64,000 nt of DNA from Shewanella glacialimarina. GTDB lineage: Bacteria > Pseudomonadota > Gammaproteobacteria > Enterobacterales > Shewanellaceae. The position numbers and the translations under genes are program-made. Location: positions 620,001 to 684,000 of the forward strand of contig NZ_CP041216.1 of NCBI RefSeq assembly GCF_020511155.1, read 5' to 3'. The notes under the pieces are model-generated. The model did no database searches. It was not told the DNA's origin and saw only the letters and a program-made list of their open reading frames with translations. Below, one piece after another: positions 56,201-63,039 of the stretch (position 1 is its first letter; every line of letters begins with the position of its first letter).

Positions 56201-56779
56201 TGGTGCATAGACTAAGCGGACATCGCGAATGATCAGCTGTTTTATCAGGAAATATTCTAGACCGTTATGATAACTATTTACTGAACAATGGTAGTTATTA
56301 TCGGCTTCACATATTTTAATTAAACTTTTGCTGTTAGTTTGAATTTGTTCATATCGCATTAACGGCTCATCACTTAAATCAGCAGTAACAAGCTGGGTAA
56401 CATCTGATACATTTTCAGTAATGTATAAACGTTCATTAGGACCTGTAGAAGGCTCATCGGCCATTGTTTTAGCTAAGAAGCCATCAGCAAGGTAATTATG
56501 CTCTTTTTTACTGTTATATTGGATGCCGCGATAGGCGCAATGATGATTTGTGACAACTAGGCCTTGGGGAGACACGAAACTGGCGGTACAATAGCCCAAA
56601 CTGACAACCGCATTCATTGGATATTGACCTAGGTCTGCAAGTTGTGTTGCGGGAATTTCAATACCGCGCTCAATCAGTTTATCGGCAATAGAAGGCATCT
56701 GATAGGGTTGCCATTGGCCTTCATCGGCATAGGCTAAACCCGATGACAACACTAAAGCGGCTATCAATGTAATACGCAT
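53282..56779 (-). CDS. S46-family dipeptidyl peptidase with a huge pentapeptide-repeat tail
   Basis: An 1165-residue exported protein. A signal peptide (about 1-18, ending A-Y-A-D) is followed by an S46 peptidase (DPP7/DPP11-like) of about 720 residues: His in V-V-T-N-H-H-C-A-Y-R-G (about 78), Asp in Y-P-R-H-S-G-D-F (about 214) and Ser in G-G-N-S-G-S-P-I (about 665). S46 enzymes remove dipeptides from peptide N-termini in the periplasm or at the surface. From about residue 740 to the stop there is only repeat sequence, about 85 five-residue units in two blocks (A-x-L-x-E, then A-E-V-x-Q). Family members normally end soon after the catalytic domain. Confidence 0.87.
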   Translation of the reverse strand: MRITLIAALVLSSGLAYADEGQWQPYQMPSIADKLIERGIEIPATQLADLGQYPMNAVVSLGYCTASFVSPQGLVVTNHHCAYRGIQYNSKKEHNYLADGFLAKTMADEPSTGPNERLYITENVSDVTQLVTADLSDEPLMRYEQIQTNSKSLIKICEADNNYHCSVNSYHNGLEYFLIKQLIIRDVRLVYAPPESIGGYGGDIDNYEYPRHSGDFTFLRAYVGKNGKPATYSADNVPFQPKSYLKVNSDGVKAGDGVFAAGYPGSTSRYNLTSELKFASDWLYPTLATRYLLQIDTITQMGNIDKNIAIKYAGTMASMSNRMKKLNGLLDGFKATDIVGIKQSREDGFLAWLKKDESANPLLIQELEVLLAEQQKYDQINYYFENAQSSALLLAAKSLYRLAQEKQKPDAMRESGYQKRDIKMFRAGLKRIDSSFDIEVDKTLWLQDLNAYIAQPLKVEVFDNALKNSSSHQGFVAKIHGIYASTELTNQATRLAWMNKTVEEFQTSTDPFIRLAVELHDTNMALEQESKVIEGKLSKARPEYMAAIIAYYKANNWPVYPDANRTLRITYGMVDGYQSKDALYKQPFTRLQGIAAKHTGAEPYNVPTKLLAAIATNDYGKHTVQSIYNDPRSWLCRLISCIEPKNDFNSVPVNFLSSVDTTGGNSGSPIFNGRGELVGLNFDSTYEAITKDWFFNPTITRAVHVDIRYILWMMDQIDHADNLIKELTLVRNPEFQPFIQLEEVQLDEAQPDETQLDETQLDETQLDETQLDETQLDETQLDEAQLEEAKLDEAKLEEAQLGKSQLDKAQLEEAQREEAQLEETQLEEAKLEEAKLDEAKLDEAKLEEAQLGKSQLDKAQLEEAQREEAQLEETQLEETQLEETQLEETQLEEAKLEEAKLDEAQLDEAQLDEAQLDEAQLEEAKLDEAQLEEAKLEEAKLEEAKLDEAQLDEAQLEEAKQAEVEQAEVKQAEVEQAEVKQAEVEQAEVEQSEVKPAEVEQTEVKTAEVKQAEVKQAEVKPAEVKQAEVEQAEVEQAEVKQAEVEQAEVKQAEVKQAEVKQAEVKQAEVKQAEVKQAEVEQSEVKPAEVKPAEVKPTEVKPAEVKPAEVKPAEVKPAEVKPAEVEQAEVEQAEVEQAEEKQAEEKQAEEKQAEVEQAEENKMKLD
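53295..54558. repeat. Tandem 15-bp repeat array within the S46 peptidase gene
   Basis: About 1.26 kb of imperfect 15-bp direct repeats, roughly 84 units, all in frame. Block 1 (about 53900-54558, the first block in the protein) has CTTCATCTAGTTGAG-like units encoding L-D-E-A-Q and variants. Block 2 (about 53295-53900) has TTCAGCTTGTTTCAC-like units encoding A-E-V-K-Q. The array contains no stop on the minus strand and is open in several other frames, which is an effect of the repeat unit. Within block 1 a segment of about 120 bp is duplicated at a 150-bp offset (54151-54268 and 54301-54418). Confidence 0.93.
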
Positions 56780-56905
56780 GTCTTTTCCTTATGCTGTTTA
56801 TTTTTCCGTATGTTTGCAATCGCCGCTGGGTTAACATCATTCAGCTAAATTCGACCACGGTGTTATACCATATTTTTTGAAAGTCGTTAGAATTTTGGAG
56901 TGTTA

Positions 56906-58315
56906 ATGTCGCAACAATCAACCGCATTTAGAGCAAGAAACAGGCAGAAAGACGCCGAAGTTAATGCCTTAAAGTTACCCCCTCATTCAATAGAGGCTGA
57001 GCAGTCTGTGTTGGGCGGACTTATGCTTGATGCCGAAGCATGGGATCGCGTAGCCGAAGCGGTTGTAGCAGAAGACTTTTATTCTCGATCGCATCGAATG
57101 ATTTTCAATGCAATGCAACGTTTAATGGAGCGAGCTCAACCTATAGATCTAATCACTGTATCTGAACAGTTAGAAATAGAAGATCAACTCGATGATGCTG
57201 GTGGTTTTTCTTATTTAGGTGAAATTGCTAAAAACACCCCTAGTGCTGGCAACATCTTATCCTATGCGCAGATTGTACGTGAGCGCGCAGTGGTGAGAGA
57301 CATGATTAGTGTTGCCCACGAAATAGCCGACGCTGGCTATAATCCTGAAGGAAGAAATTCAAGTGATTTATTAGACTTGGCTGAAAGCAAAGTATTTAAG
57401 ATTGCTGAGTCTCGGGCTAATTCAAGTGAAGGCCCTGAAGGAATAAAATCCATTCTTGAAAAAACCGTCGATAAAATTGAGCAGCTTTATAATAATCCCC
57501 ATAACGGTGTAACCGGTGTTTCCAGTGGTTTTGCTGATCTTGACAAAATGACCGCAGGTTTTCAGTCTGGAGACCTGGTCATTGTTGCAGCGCGTCCATC
57601 TATGGGTAAAACCACGTTTGCGATGAATTTGTGTGAGCAAGCCGCTATGAACGAAGATAAGCCAGTGCTTATTTTTAGTCTAGAGATGCCCTCAGAACAA
57701 ATTATGATGCGTATGTTGGCCTCATTAGGCCGCGTTGACCAAACCAAAATTCGTACCGGTCAGTTAGATGATGAAGATTGGGCTCGTGTGTCATCAACCA
57801 TGGGTATTATGCTTGAGCAAGGCAAAATGTATATTGATGATAGCTCTGGCTTAACCCCAACAGATGTGCGCAGTCGTGCAAGACGTATTGCACGTGAGTA
57901 CGGTGGTTTATCGATGATCATGATCGATTACTTGCAGCTAATGCAGGTGCCAGCGCTAAAAGATAATCGTACCTTAGAGATTTCTGAAATCTCTCGTTCA
58001 TTAAAAGCCTTAGCTAAAGAGCTTGAAATTCCAGTGGTTGCCTTGTCTCAGCTCAACCGTTCTTTGGAGCAACGTGCCGATAAACGCCCTATTAACTCTG
58101 ACTTACGTGAATCAGGGGCAATTGAGCAGGATGCTGATCTTATTATGTTTATCTATCGTGATGAAGTTTATAATGACGATACAGAAGACAGGGGCACAGC
58201 CGAAATTATTATTGGTAAGCAACGTAACGGTCCAATTGGGCGTGTTAGGTTAACTTTCCAAGGGCATTTCTCACGATTTGATAATTATTCAGGGCCGCAA
58301 TTCGAAGAAGATTAA
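56906..58315 (+). CDS. dnaB: Replicative DNA helicase DnaB
   Basis: A 469-residue hexameric helicase of the replication fork. The N-terminal domain begins P-P-H-S-I-E-A-E-Q-S-V-L-G-G-L. The RecA-like ATPase has Walker A A-R-P-S-M-G-K-T-T and Walker B I-M-I-D-Y-L-Q-L-M. D-L-R-E-S-G-A-I-E-Q-D-A-D and the R-F-D-N C-terminal region are typical. ATG 56906 has TTGGAG five bases upstream; an upstream TTG adds only two residues. No intein is present. It stands next to alr in the same orientation. Confidence 0.98.
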   Translation: MSQQSTAFRARNRQKDAEVNALKLPPHSIEAEQSVLGGLMLDAEAWDRVAEAVVAEDFYSRSHRMIFNAMQRLMERAQPIDLITVSEQLEIEDQLDDAGGFSYLGEIAKNTPSAGNILSYAQIVRERAVVRDMISVAHEIADAGYNPEGRNSSDLLDLAESKVFKIAESRANSSEGPEGIKSILEKTVDKIEQLYNNPHNGVTGVSSGFADLDKMTAGFQSGDLVIVAARPSMGKTTFAMNLCEQAAMNEDKPVLIFSLEMPSEQIMMRMLASLGRVDQTKIRTGQLDDEDWARVSSTMGIMLEQGKMYIDDSSGLTPTDVRSRARRIAREYGGLSMIMIDYLQLMQVPALKDNRTLEISEISRSLKALAKELEIPVVALSQLNRSLEQRADKRPINSDLRESGAIEQDADLIMFIYRDEVYNDDTEDRGTAEIIIGKQRNGPIGRVRLTFQGHFSRFDNYSGPQFEED

Positions 58316-58399
58316 TATCATCGATTACCTGTTTAATTTAACAACATAATTAACGATGGTTTAGCTTTGCGGCCATCATTTGTTTTATAAGGCCATTTT

Positions 58400-59491
58400 T
58401 TGAAACCTTTTCCCCGCGCTGAAATTAGTCGTCACGCATTGAAACATAATCTTGCCAGATTACGTGAGATAGCTCCCCACAGCCAAATTATGGCGGTAGT
58501 TAAAGCCAATGGTTATGGTCATGGGTTATTAAATGTCGCCCAATGTGTCAGCAATTATGACGGTGGAGCCGATGGGTTTGGATTAGCAAGATTAGAAGAG
58601 GCACTTGAGCTGCGTAATGGCGGAGTACAAGGGCGCTTATTATTACTTGAGGGCTTTTTTAGGGCTTCAGATTTGCCATTAATTGTTGAAAATGATATTG
58701 AAACCGCCGTTCATCATGAATCACAGCTGCTGATGTTAGAACAAACGAGTTTGTCCAAACCGGTTAAAGTGTGGCTTAAAATTGATTCTGGCATGCATAG
58801 GTTAGGATTCAGTCTGGAGCAATTTTCTTCTATTTATCAGCGCTTAATCGCTTGCGATTCGGTGGCTAAACCGATTAACTTAATGACCCACTTTGCCTGT
58901 GCCGATGAGCCTGATAACCCACTGACATTAAAGCAAATGAAAGCATTTGAAGACCTGATTGCTGGGCTTGATGGTGAACGAACGTTAGCGAACTCTGCCG
59001 CCACTATTTTTTGGCCACAAAGCCAAGCTGATTGGGTGCGCCCCGGTATCGCATTGTATGGTGTATCACCAGTAATGGGTGATAAAGGCATTAATCATCA
59101 ATTAATCCCTGCTATGGAATTAGTGTCTAATTTAATTGCAGTACGAGAACATAAAGCCGGTGACTGTGTGGGTTACGGCGCAACTTGGCAAGCAAAAGAA
59201 GATACTTTACTCGGTGTTGTCGCCATAGGGTATGGAGATGGCTATCCCCGTAATGCACCTGAAGGAACGCCGGTGTTGGTTAATGGACGCAGAGTGCCGA
59301 TAGTGGGCCGAGTCTCAATGGACATGCTGACAGTCGATTTAGGCTTACATGCAACTGACTGTGTCGGCGATAGCGTACAATTATGGGGAAAAGAGCTTGC
59401 GGTAGAAGAGGTTGCGGAACACATAGGTACAATAGCTTATGAACTTGTGACCAAATTGACTCCCAGAGTCGTGGTCGAATTGTTGCCATAA
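58400..59491 (+). CDS. alr: Alanine racemase
   Basis: A 363-residue PLP enzyme that interconverts L- and D-alanine for peptidoglycan. The PLP lysine is Lys35 in [10 protein letters not shown], and the second catalytic base is Tyr259 in V-G-Y-G-A-T-W. The start is TTG 58400 with TAAGG before it; no better ATG is present in this frame. It starts 84 bases after dnaB and may be cotranscribed. Confidence 0.96.
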   Translation: MKPFPRAEISRHALKHNLARLREIAPHSQIMAVVKANGYGHGLLNVAQCVSNYDGGADGFGLARLEEALELRNGGVQGRLLLLEGFFRASDLPLIVENDIETAVHHESQLLMLEQTSLSKPVKVWLKIDSGMHRLGFSLEQFSSIYQRLIACDSVAKPINLMTHFACADEPDNPLTLKQMKAFEDLIAGLDGERTLANSAATIFWPQSQADWVRPGIALYGVSPVMGDKGINHQLIPAMELVSNLIAVREHKAGDCVGYGATWQAKEDTLLGVVAIGYGDGYPRNAPEGTPVLVNGRRVPIVGRVSMDMLTVDLGLHATDCVGDSVQLWGKELAVEEVAEHIGTIAYELVTKLTPRVVVELLP

Positions 59492-59533
59492 GGTAACTCG
59501 ACCGCTTCAACTTTCGATTACAGATTATAGATT

Positions 59534-59567
59534 AGCGAGCGAGCCATTAAGTGATGGCATGCTCGCT
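59534..59567. terminator. Imperfect hairpin between alr and cheX
   Basis: Stem AGCGAGC/GCTCGCT (59534-59540 with 59561-59567), enclosing a second short stem GCCAT/ATGGC. It lies between convergent genes, but there is no long T-run. Confidence 0.5.
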
Positions 59568-59604
59568 TAAGTCTATCTAGCCTTCAAGTCTTGCACTAGG
59601 AGTC

Positions 59605-60072
59605 TTATTCTTCTTCAAAGCATATTTCAATAAAAGCCATACCGTATTCATGAGAGAATGGCATCATAATTTTTTTGCCTTTGGCTTGATGTGAAATAGT
59701 GTGATTCTTTCCTGATACTACCGCAGGGGTCGCCATATCAAAATCATAACCTTTACTGCTGAGTAAATTTTTAGCTCCGCCAGTAACCATATTGGTAATT
59801 TCACCCACTAAATCTGTAATATCTGCGTTAATGCCGCTCGGCTTTTCACCTAACATCTTATTCATAATCTCTAGAATAAGTGGCTCTTCGAAAGTAATCG
59901 ACAGAGACCCTTTAGTTTTAGGCCCCACCATACCAATTAAGCCTGAGACATCTCCTTTAGCAAGATCATGATTCTTCAATTGTGGTTTGCCTGGCTTAAG
60001 ATCCATCGTAGCCATTGTCGATATCACATTTACTAACGACACAAGAAAAGGGTTAATAAATTCAACGTTCAT
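59605..60072 (-). CDS. Chemotaxis protein CheX-like phosphatase
   Basis: A 155-residue protein of the CheX/CheC family, which dephosphorylates CheY-P. The active-site helix is visible as V-G-E-I-T-N-M-V-T-G-G (E-x-x-N). Length and the G-K-K-I-M-M-P-F region fit CheX. The start is ATG 60072. It is isolated here, apart from other che genes, but the window also has an MCP and a REC-CheC protein. Confidence 0.87.
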   Translation of the reverse strand: MNVEFINPFLVSLVNVISTMATMDLKPGKPQLKNHDLAKGDVSGLIGMVGPKTKGSLSITFEEPLILEIMNKMLGEKPSGINADITDLVGEITNMVTGGAKNLLSSKGYDFDMATPAVVSGKNHTISHQAKGKKIMMPFSHEYGMAFIEICFEEE

Positions 60073-60521
60073 ATTAAATTTGATCCTTATAGGTAAATGC
60101 AGTTAAGGGGAAAGGTAATTAGGCAATAAATTACTCTAGCATTAACCTACAGTCTAGAACAGCCTTCATTATTTGGGTACCTGAACCTGAGATATACATG
60201 ATATAATTATCCCATATCGCCAGCTTATAGCAGGCTCGTCTCTATCTGAGTTATATCTTCTTTAATGATGCAGTGGTTATCACTATAGATTAACTCGGGT
60301 GACCGCTTCAGATACAAATATTGGTTTTTATGACTGCTAATGTAAAAATAGATCGCACTTTTTCAATTGCTCCAATGTTAGATTGGACGTACTTGTGTTT
60401 AATGCGTTGATTTTAAATGTCATTATATCTTTTGGATTCCTATTGGGTACCTCGCGTTATTTGTAATTGCATTTGGATACCTGAAAAGATAGACTGAATC
60501 CAACAGTAAATGAGGTGTTCT
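60073..60521. other. Intergenic region with imperfect GGTACC-type repeats
   Basis: About 449 bases between cheX and the next gene. No coding frame is supported. Three similar motifs containing (G)GATACC or GGTACC occur: ATTTGGGTACCTGAA at 60171, TATTGGGTACCT at 60441 and ATTTGGATACCTGAA at 60471. The first and last differ by one base and are 300 bases apart. Confidence 0.5.
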
Positions 60522-60998
60522 ATGGATGGAAAATCAATAATTATCGCGGTAATGGTGATGTCTTTTTCTGCATCAGCTGAAGTGTATAGGTGTGATGATG
60601 GTAAATATCAGGCCGAACCTTGTGATAATGAAAGTGTACCTCTAGACCTTAGCAATATTGGTAGCGTTATAGCCTCACCAACTCATTCAAATAATATCCT
60701 TTCTTCGGGTTCTTCTATTTCTGATAAAAAATCAGAAGTCAGTTCTTACATCCGCAATCAACAAATTAAACGTGAAATTACTGATCTTGAACAAGACAGA
60801 AAAAAAGTGTTTAAAGCCCGAGATTCTAAAGTCAATGAACTGCGTGATCGTGGCCGCTATGCGAATAATAATTTAGCCGGTGCAACCTGGCAACAAAGCT
60901 TAGCCCAAGAGATGACAGCAGTTATGCAGCAGGCTGATACGGTTGTTGGTACTATTGACCGCCAGATTGAGTCGCTTCGTTCAGAGTTGAATCAGTAA
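60522..60998 (+). CDS. Exported coiled-coil protein, DUF4124-like N-terminus
   Basis: A 158-residue protein with a signal peptide (about 1-19) and an early Y-R-C-D-D-G-K-Y-Q-A-E-P-C segment, the kind of Cys-containing motif found in DUF4124 proteins. A charged helical region (about 83-158, rich in E, R, K and Q) follows. Probably periplasmic; function unknown. ATG 60522 has GAGG six bases upstream; the longer start upstream has none. Its stop overlaps the next start by one base (TAATG), so the two genes are translationally coupled. Confidence 0.75.
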   Translation: MDGKSIIIAVMVMSFSASAEVYRCDDGKYQAEPCDNESVPLDLSNIGSVIASPTHSNNILSSGSSISDKKSEVSSYIRNQQIKREITDLEQDRKKVFKARDSKVNELRDRGRYANNNLAGATWQQSLAQEMTAVMQQADTVVGTIDRQIESLRSELNQ

Positions 60999-61210
60999 TG
61001 GTATTTCGCCCAGTGAGAGTGGCCATAGGGGTAGTTGTACTGTTTTCATTAGTCAGCTTTTTGAGACTGGCCTTTTTTGAACCCGCGATAACCTGTGAAG
61101 TTGATTTAACTGATCTTGATTTTACCCCGCTTGTTGATGAGGGTACGGTTCCTGTTAATGTTGATGTCTGGTTTGATAAAGAAAAAAACCAGTGGTGTAT
61201 GTACGAGTAA
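60998..61210 (+). CDS. Small membrane-anchored protein (70 aa)
   Basis: A 70-residue protein with one N-terminal hydrophobic helix (about 7-26), then an extracytoplasmic part with two Cys residues (C-E-V near 33 and W-C-M near 67) that could form a disulfide. It overlaps the previous gene by one base, indicating cotranslation. Function unknown. Confidence 0.7.
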   Translation: MVFRPVRVAIGVVVLFSLVSFLRLAFFEPAITCEVDLTDLDFTPLVDEGTVPVNVDVWFDKEKNQWCMYE

Positions 61211-61217
61211 AATATAG

Positions 61218-61289
61218 ATGAAATTAATTTTGCAGATTGCTGCGGGTGTATTGTTAGCATTAGCTATTATTGTTGTGCGTTTATATTAA
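61218..61289 (+). CDS. Tiny hydrophobic peptide (23 aa), candidate
   Basis: A 23-codon frame starting ATG 61218, eight bases after the previous stop. The product is almost one membrane helix, with a Lys near the start and R-L-Y at the end. The spacing and orientation suggest the third gene of a small operon. The ribosome site is weak, so this could be chance or a truncated gene. Confidence 0.4.
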   Translation: MKLILQIAAGVLLALAIIVVRLY

Positions 61290-61794
61290 AGTTTGATAAT
61301 TCTTAATAGTGTTTGATCATTTATAATATAGTTTGATATTTTTTGGCGCTTTTTGTGAGGAAGCGGATTAAGGGCTAACACATTTCTGCCCCAAAATCAT
61401 CTTCGCGGATCCAAAGGTGGATAGGACAAGTAAAGCTTTGGCTATAGAAAAGCTAATATGAAAGGTTTCTATAGTCTATAAGTTATGCCTACCTTTTTCA
61501 GCTTTCAGCTCAAGTATTCAGATATTACTTTCCTAGAACGAACCAAAATAGCTGTTATCCGATACAGGTATAATGACCCTGACGAATCAGACAGATTTAT
61601 CGATGCAAAAAAGTGAAATATTTGCACCGATAAATGTTTTGCTGGGTTGGTAAATTCAAATTTCGTTAACACTATCAATATTAACTGCTTTACATCAATG
61701 GGTTACGTTGTTAACTTTGACGCAAATTAATAAAGTGCAGGGATTTATCCGATACACTGGATAATAAGCTGATATATTTCTTAAGGATGCATCG
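61290..61794. other. Intergenic region with phased repeats, left border of an accessory region
   Basis: About 505 bases with no confident gene. Three GTTTGAT motifs occur at 61291, 61311 and 61331, exactly 20 bases apart. TTATCCGATACA occurs twice, at 61555 and 61745; the first is followed by a TATAAT and the second by a GATAAT. A 43-codon frame (61485-61616) has no ribosome site and no known match. The change in character and the unusual genes after it suggest an island boundary. Confidence 0.45.
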
Positions 61795-62931
61795 GTGGCA
61801 AACTATATAAAGCAAAACAGAAATGATGTAGATGGTTGGTTTGATGCTGTAGTCAATAATGGTATTCTTTTTCTTAACTCTTCAGTTAGTAACCTGTCTA
61901 CATCTCCCAAGAGTTCTCTTATTGATCTGTACACTGCAATAGAGCTGTTTTTTAAAGCTAGATTAATGAAAGAGCACTGGTCACTTATCATTTCAAAACC
62001 TGAATCGGCAGTTAAACAAAAGTTCGAAAGTGGTGACTTCCATTCAGTTTACCTAGAGCAAGCTCACACTCGTTTGAAAAATATCTGTGGTGATAAAATT
62101 AAAAAAGAAGCTATGGATAATTTTAAAGCCTTGGGTGAGCACCGAAATCAAATCGTTCACTTTGCTCATACTGGGTTTGCAGGTAAAGAAACCGAAGTGG
62201 TAATAGAACATTGGGTATCATGGTTTCATTTACACGAACTGCTGACTGATAATTGGTTAGAAATATTTGAAAGTTATCAAGACTCGATAGATAAAATACA
62301 TGTAAAAGTTAAATTAAACCATAATTTCCTCAAGGCCAAGTTTGACTTGATTAAAGGTGAAATTGAGATAGAAAAGAAAAATGGTAATCGTATCGTCGAT
62401 TGTACATCATGCGGATTAGAGTCAGCTAAAGTACTTAAATCACATAACTGGGGTGGAGAAGATATCGAGTGTCTAGTCTGTGATGTGAAAGATTTAAAGT
62501 TAAAGGCAATCGAAACTTCAATACCGTGCTCAAACTGCAATAAAGAAGTTAAGTACTTTATGGTTAAAGATCATAAGTGTACTGAGTGCCAGACAGAGTT
62601 AACTTCTGAATATGCTCTGGAGAAATATACTGAAATATATCGAGAGCAAGACCCTGAAGCTCGCTATGATGATGAAGCTGAACCATTAGCTTATTGCCAT
62701 AACTGTCAGCTTGAAGATCCAACAGTATTAAATCTGGAAGGGATGTGGATTTGTGTTGAATGTGAGGACCGTGGCTGGACTGCACTAGACTGTGAAAATT
62801 GTGAGAGTTTCGTTACAGGAGATGTTCGGACTATTCAATATTTTGCTTGTCATCGCTGCGAAGACGATGTTAGAAAACTTCATGAAGAAGAAATGAAAAA
62901 ATATAGAGCTGAAATAGAAGGCGAAATATAA
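61795..62931 (+). CDS. HEPN-like protein with four zinc ribbons
   Basis: A 378-residue protein starting GTG 61795, with AAGGA eight bases upstream. The N-terminal 150 residues are helical, with a HEPN-type motif R-N-Q-I-V-H (Arg117-x4-His122), the R-x4-H signature of HEPN ribonucleases. The preceding L-Y-T-A-I-E-L-F-F-K-A-R also resembles HEPN helix 1. The C-terminal part has eight CxxC pairs (starting at Cys203, 226, 245, 262, 301, 320, 333 and 352), enough for four zinc ribbons. It precedes an OLD-type ATPase gene by 108 bases. An RNase or nucleic-acid-sensing role is inferred; I know no family with this exact architecture. Confidence 0.72.
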   Translation: MANYIKQNRNDVDGWFDAVVNNGILFLNSSVSNLSTSPKSSLIDLYTAIELFFKARLMKEHWSLIISKPESAVKQKFESGDFHSVYLEQAHTRLKNICGDKIKKEAMDNFKALGEHRNQIVHFAHTGFAGKETEVVIEHWVSWFHLHELLTDNWLEIFESYQDSIDKIHVKVKLNHNFLKAKFDLIKGEIEIEKKNGNRIVDCTSCGLESAKVLKSHNWGGEDIECLVCDVKDLKLKAIETSIPCSNCNKEVKYFMVKDHKCTECQTELTSEYALEKYTEIYREQDPEARYDDEAEPLAYCHNCQLEDPTVLNLEGMWICVECEDRGWTALDCENCESFVTGDVRTIQYFACHRCEDDVRKLHEEEMKKYRAEIEGEI

Positions 62932-63039
62932 CAAATAAGGATAGGCCACTAACTGCGGTTCTAGCGTCTATCTTTCGGCCTAAGCAGCCGCATATGTTTT
63001 TTTTAATAATGCAAACAACAGCTACCAAATGGAATTTAA

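Noticed and set aside
61485..61616. 43-codon frame in the spacer before the HEPN gene.
   Set aside because: There is no ribosome site and no recognisable motif. Retained only as part of the spacer description.
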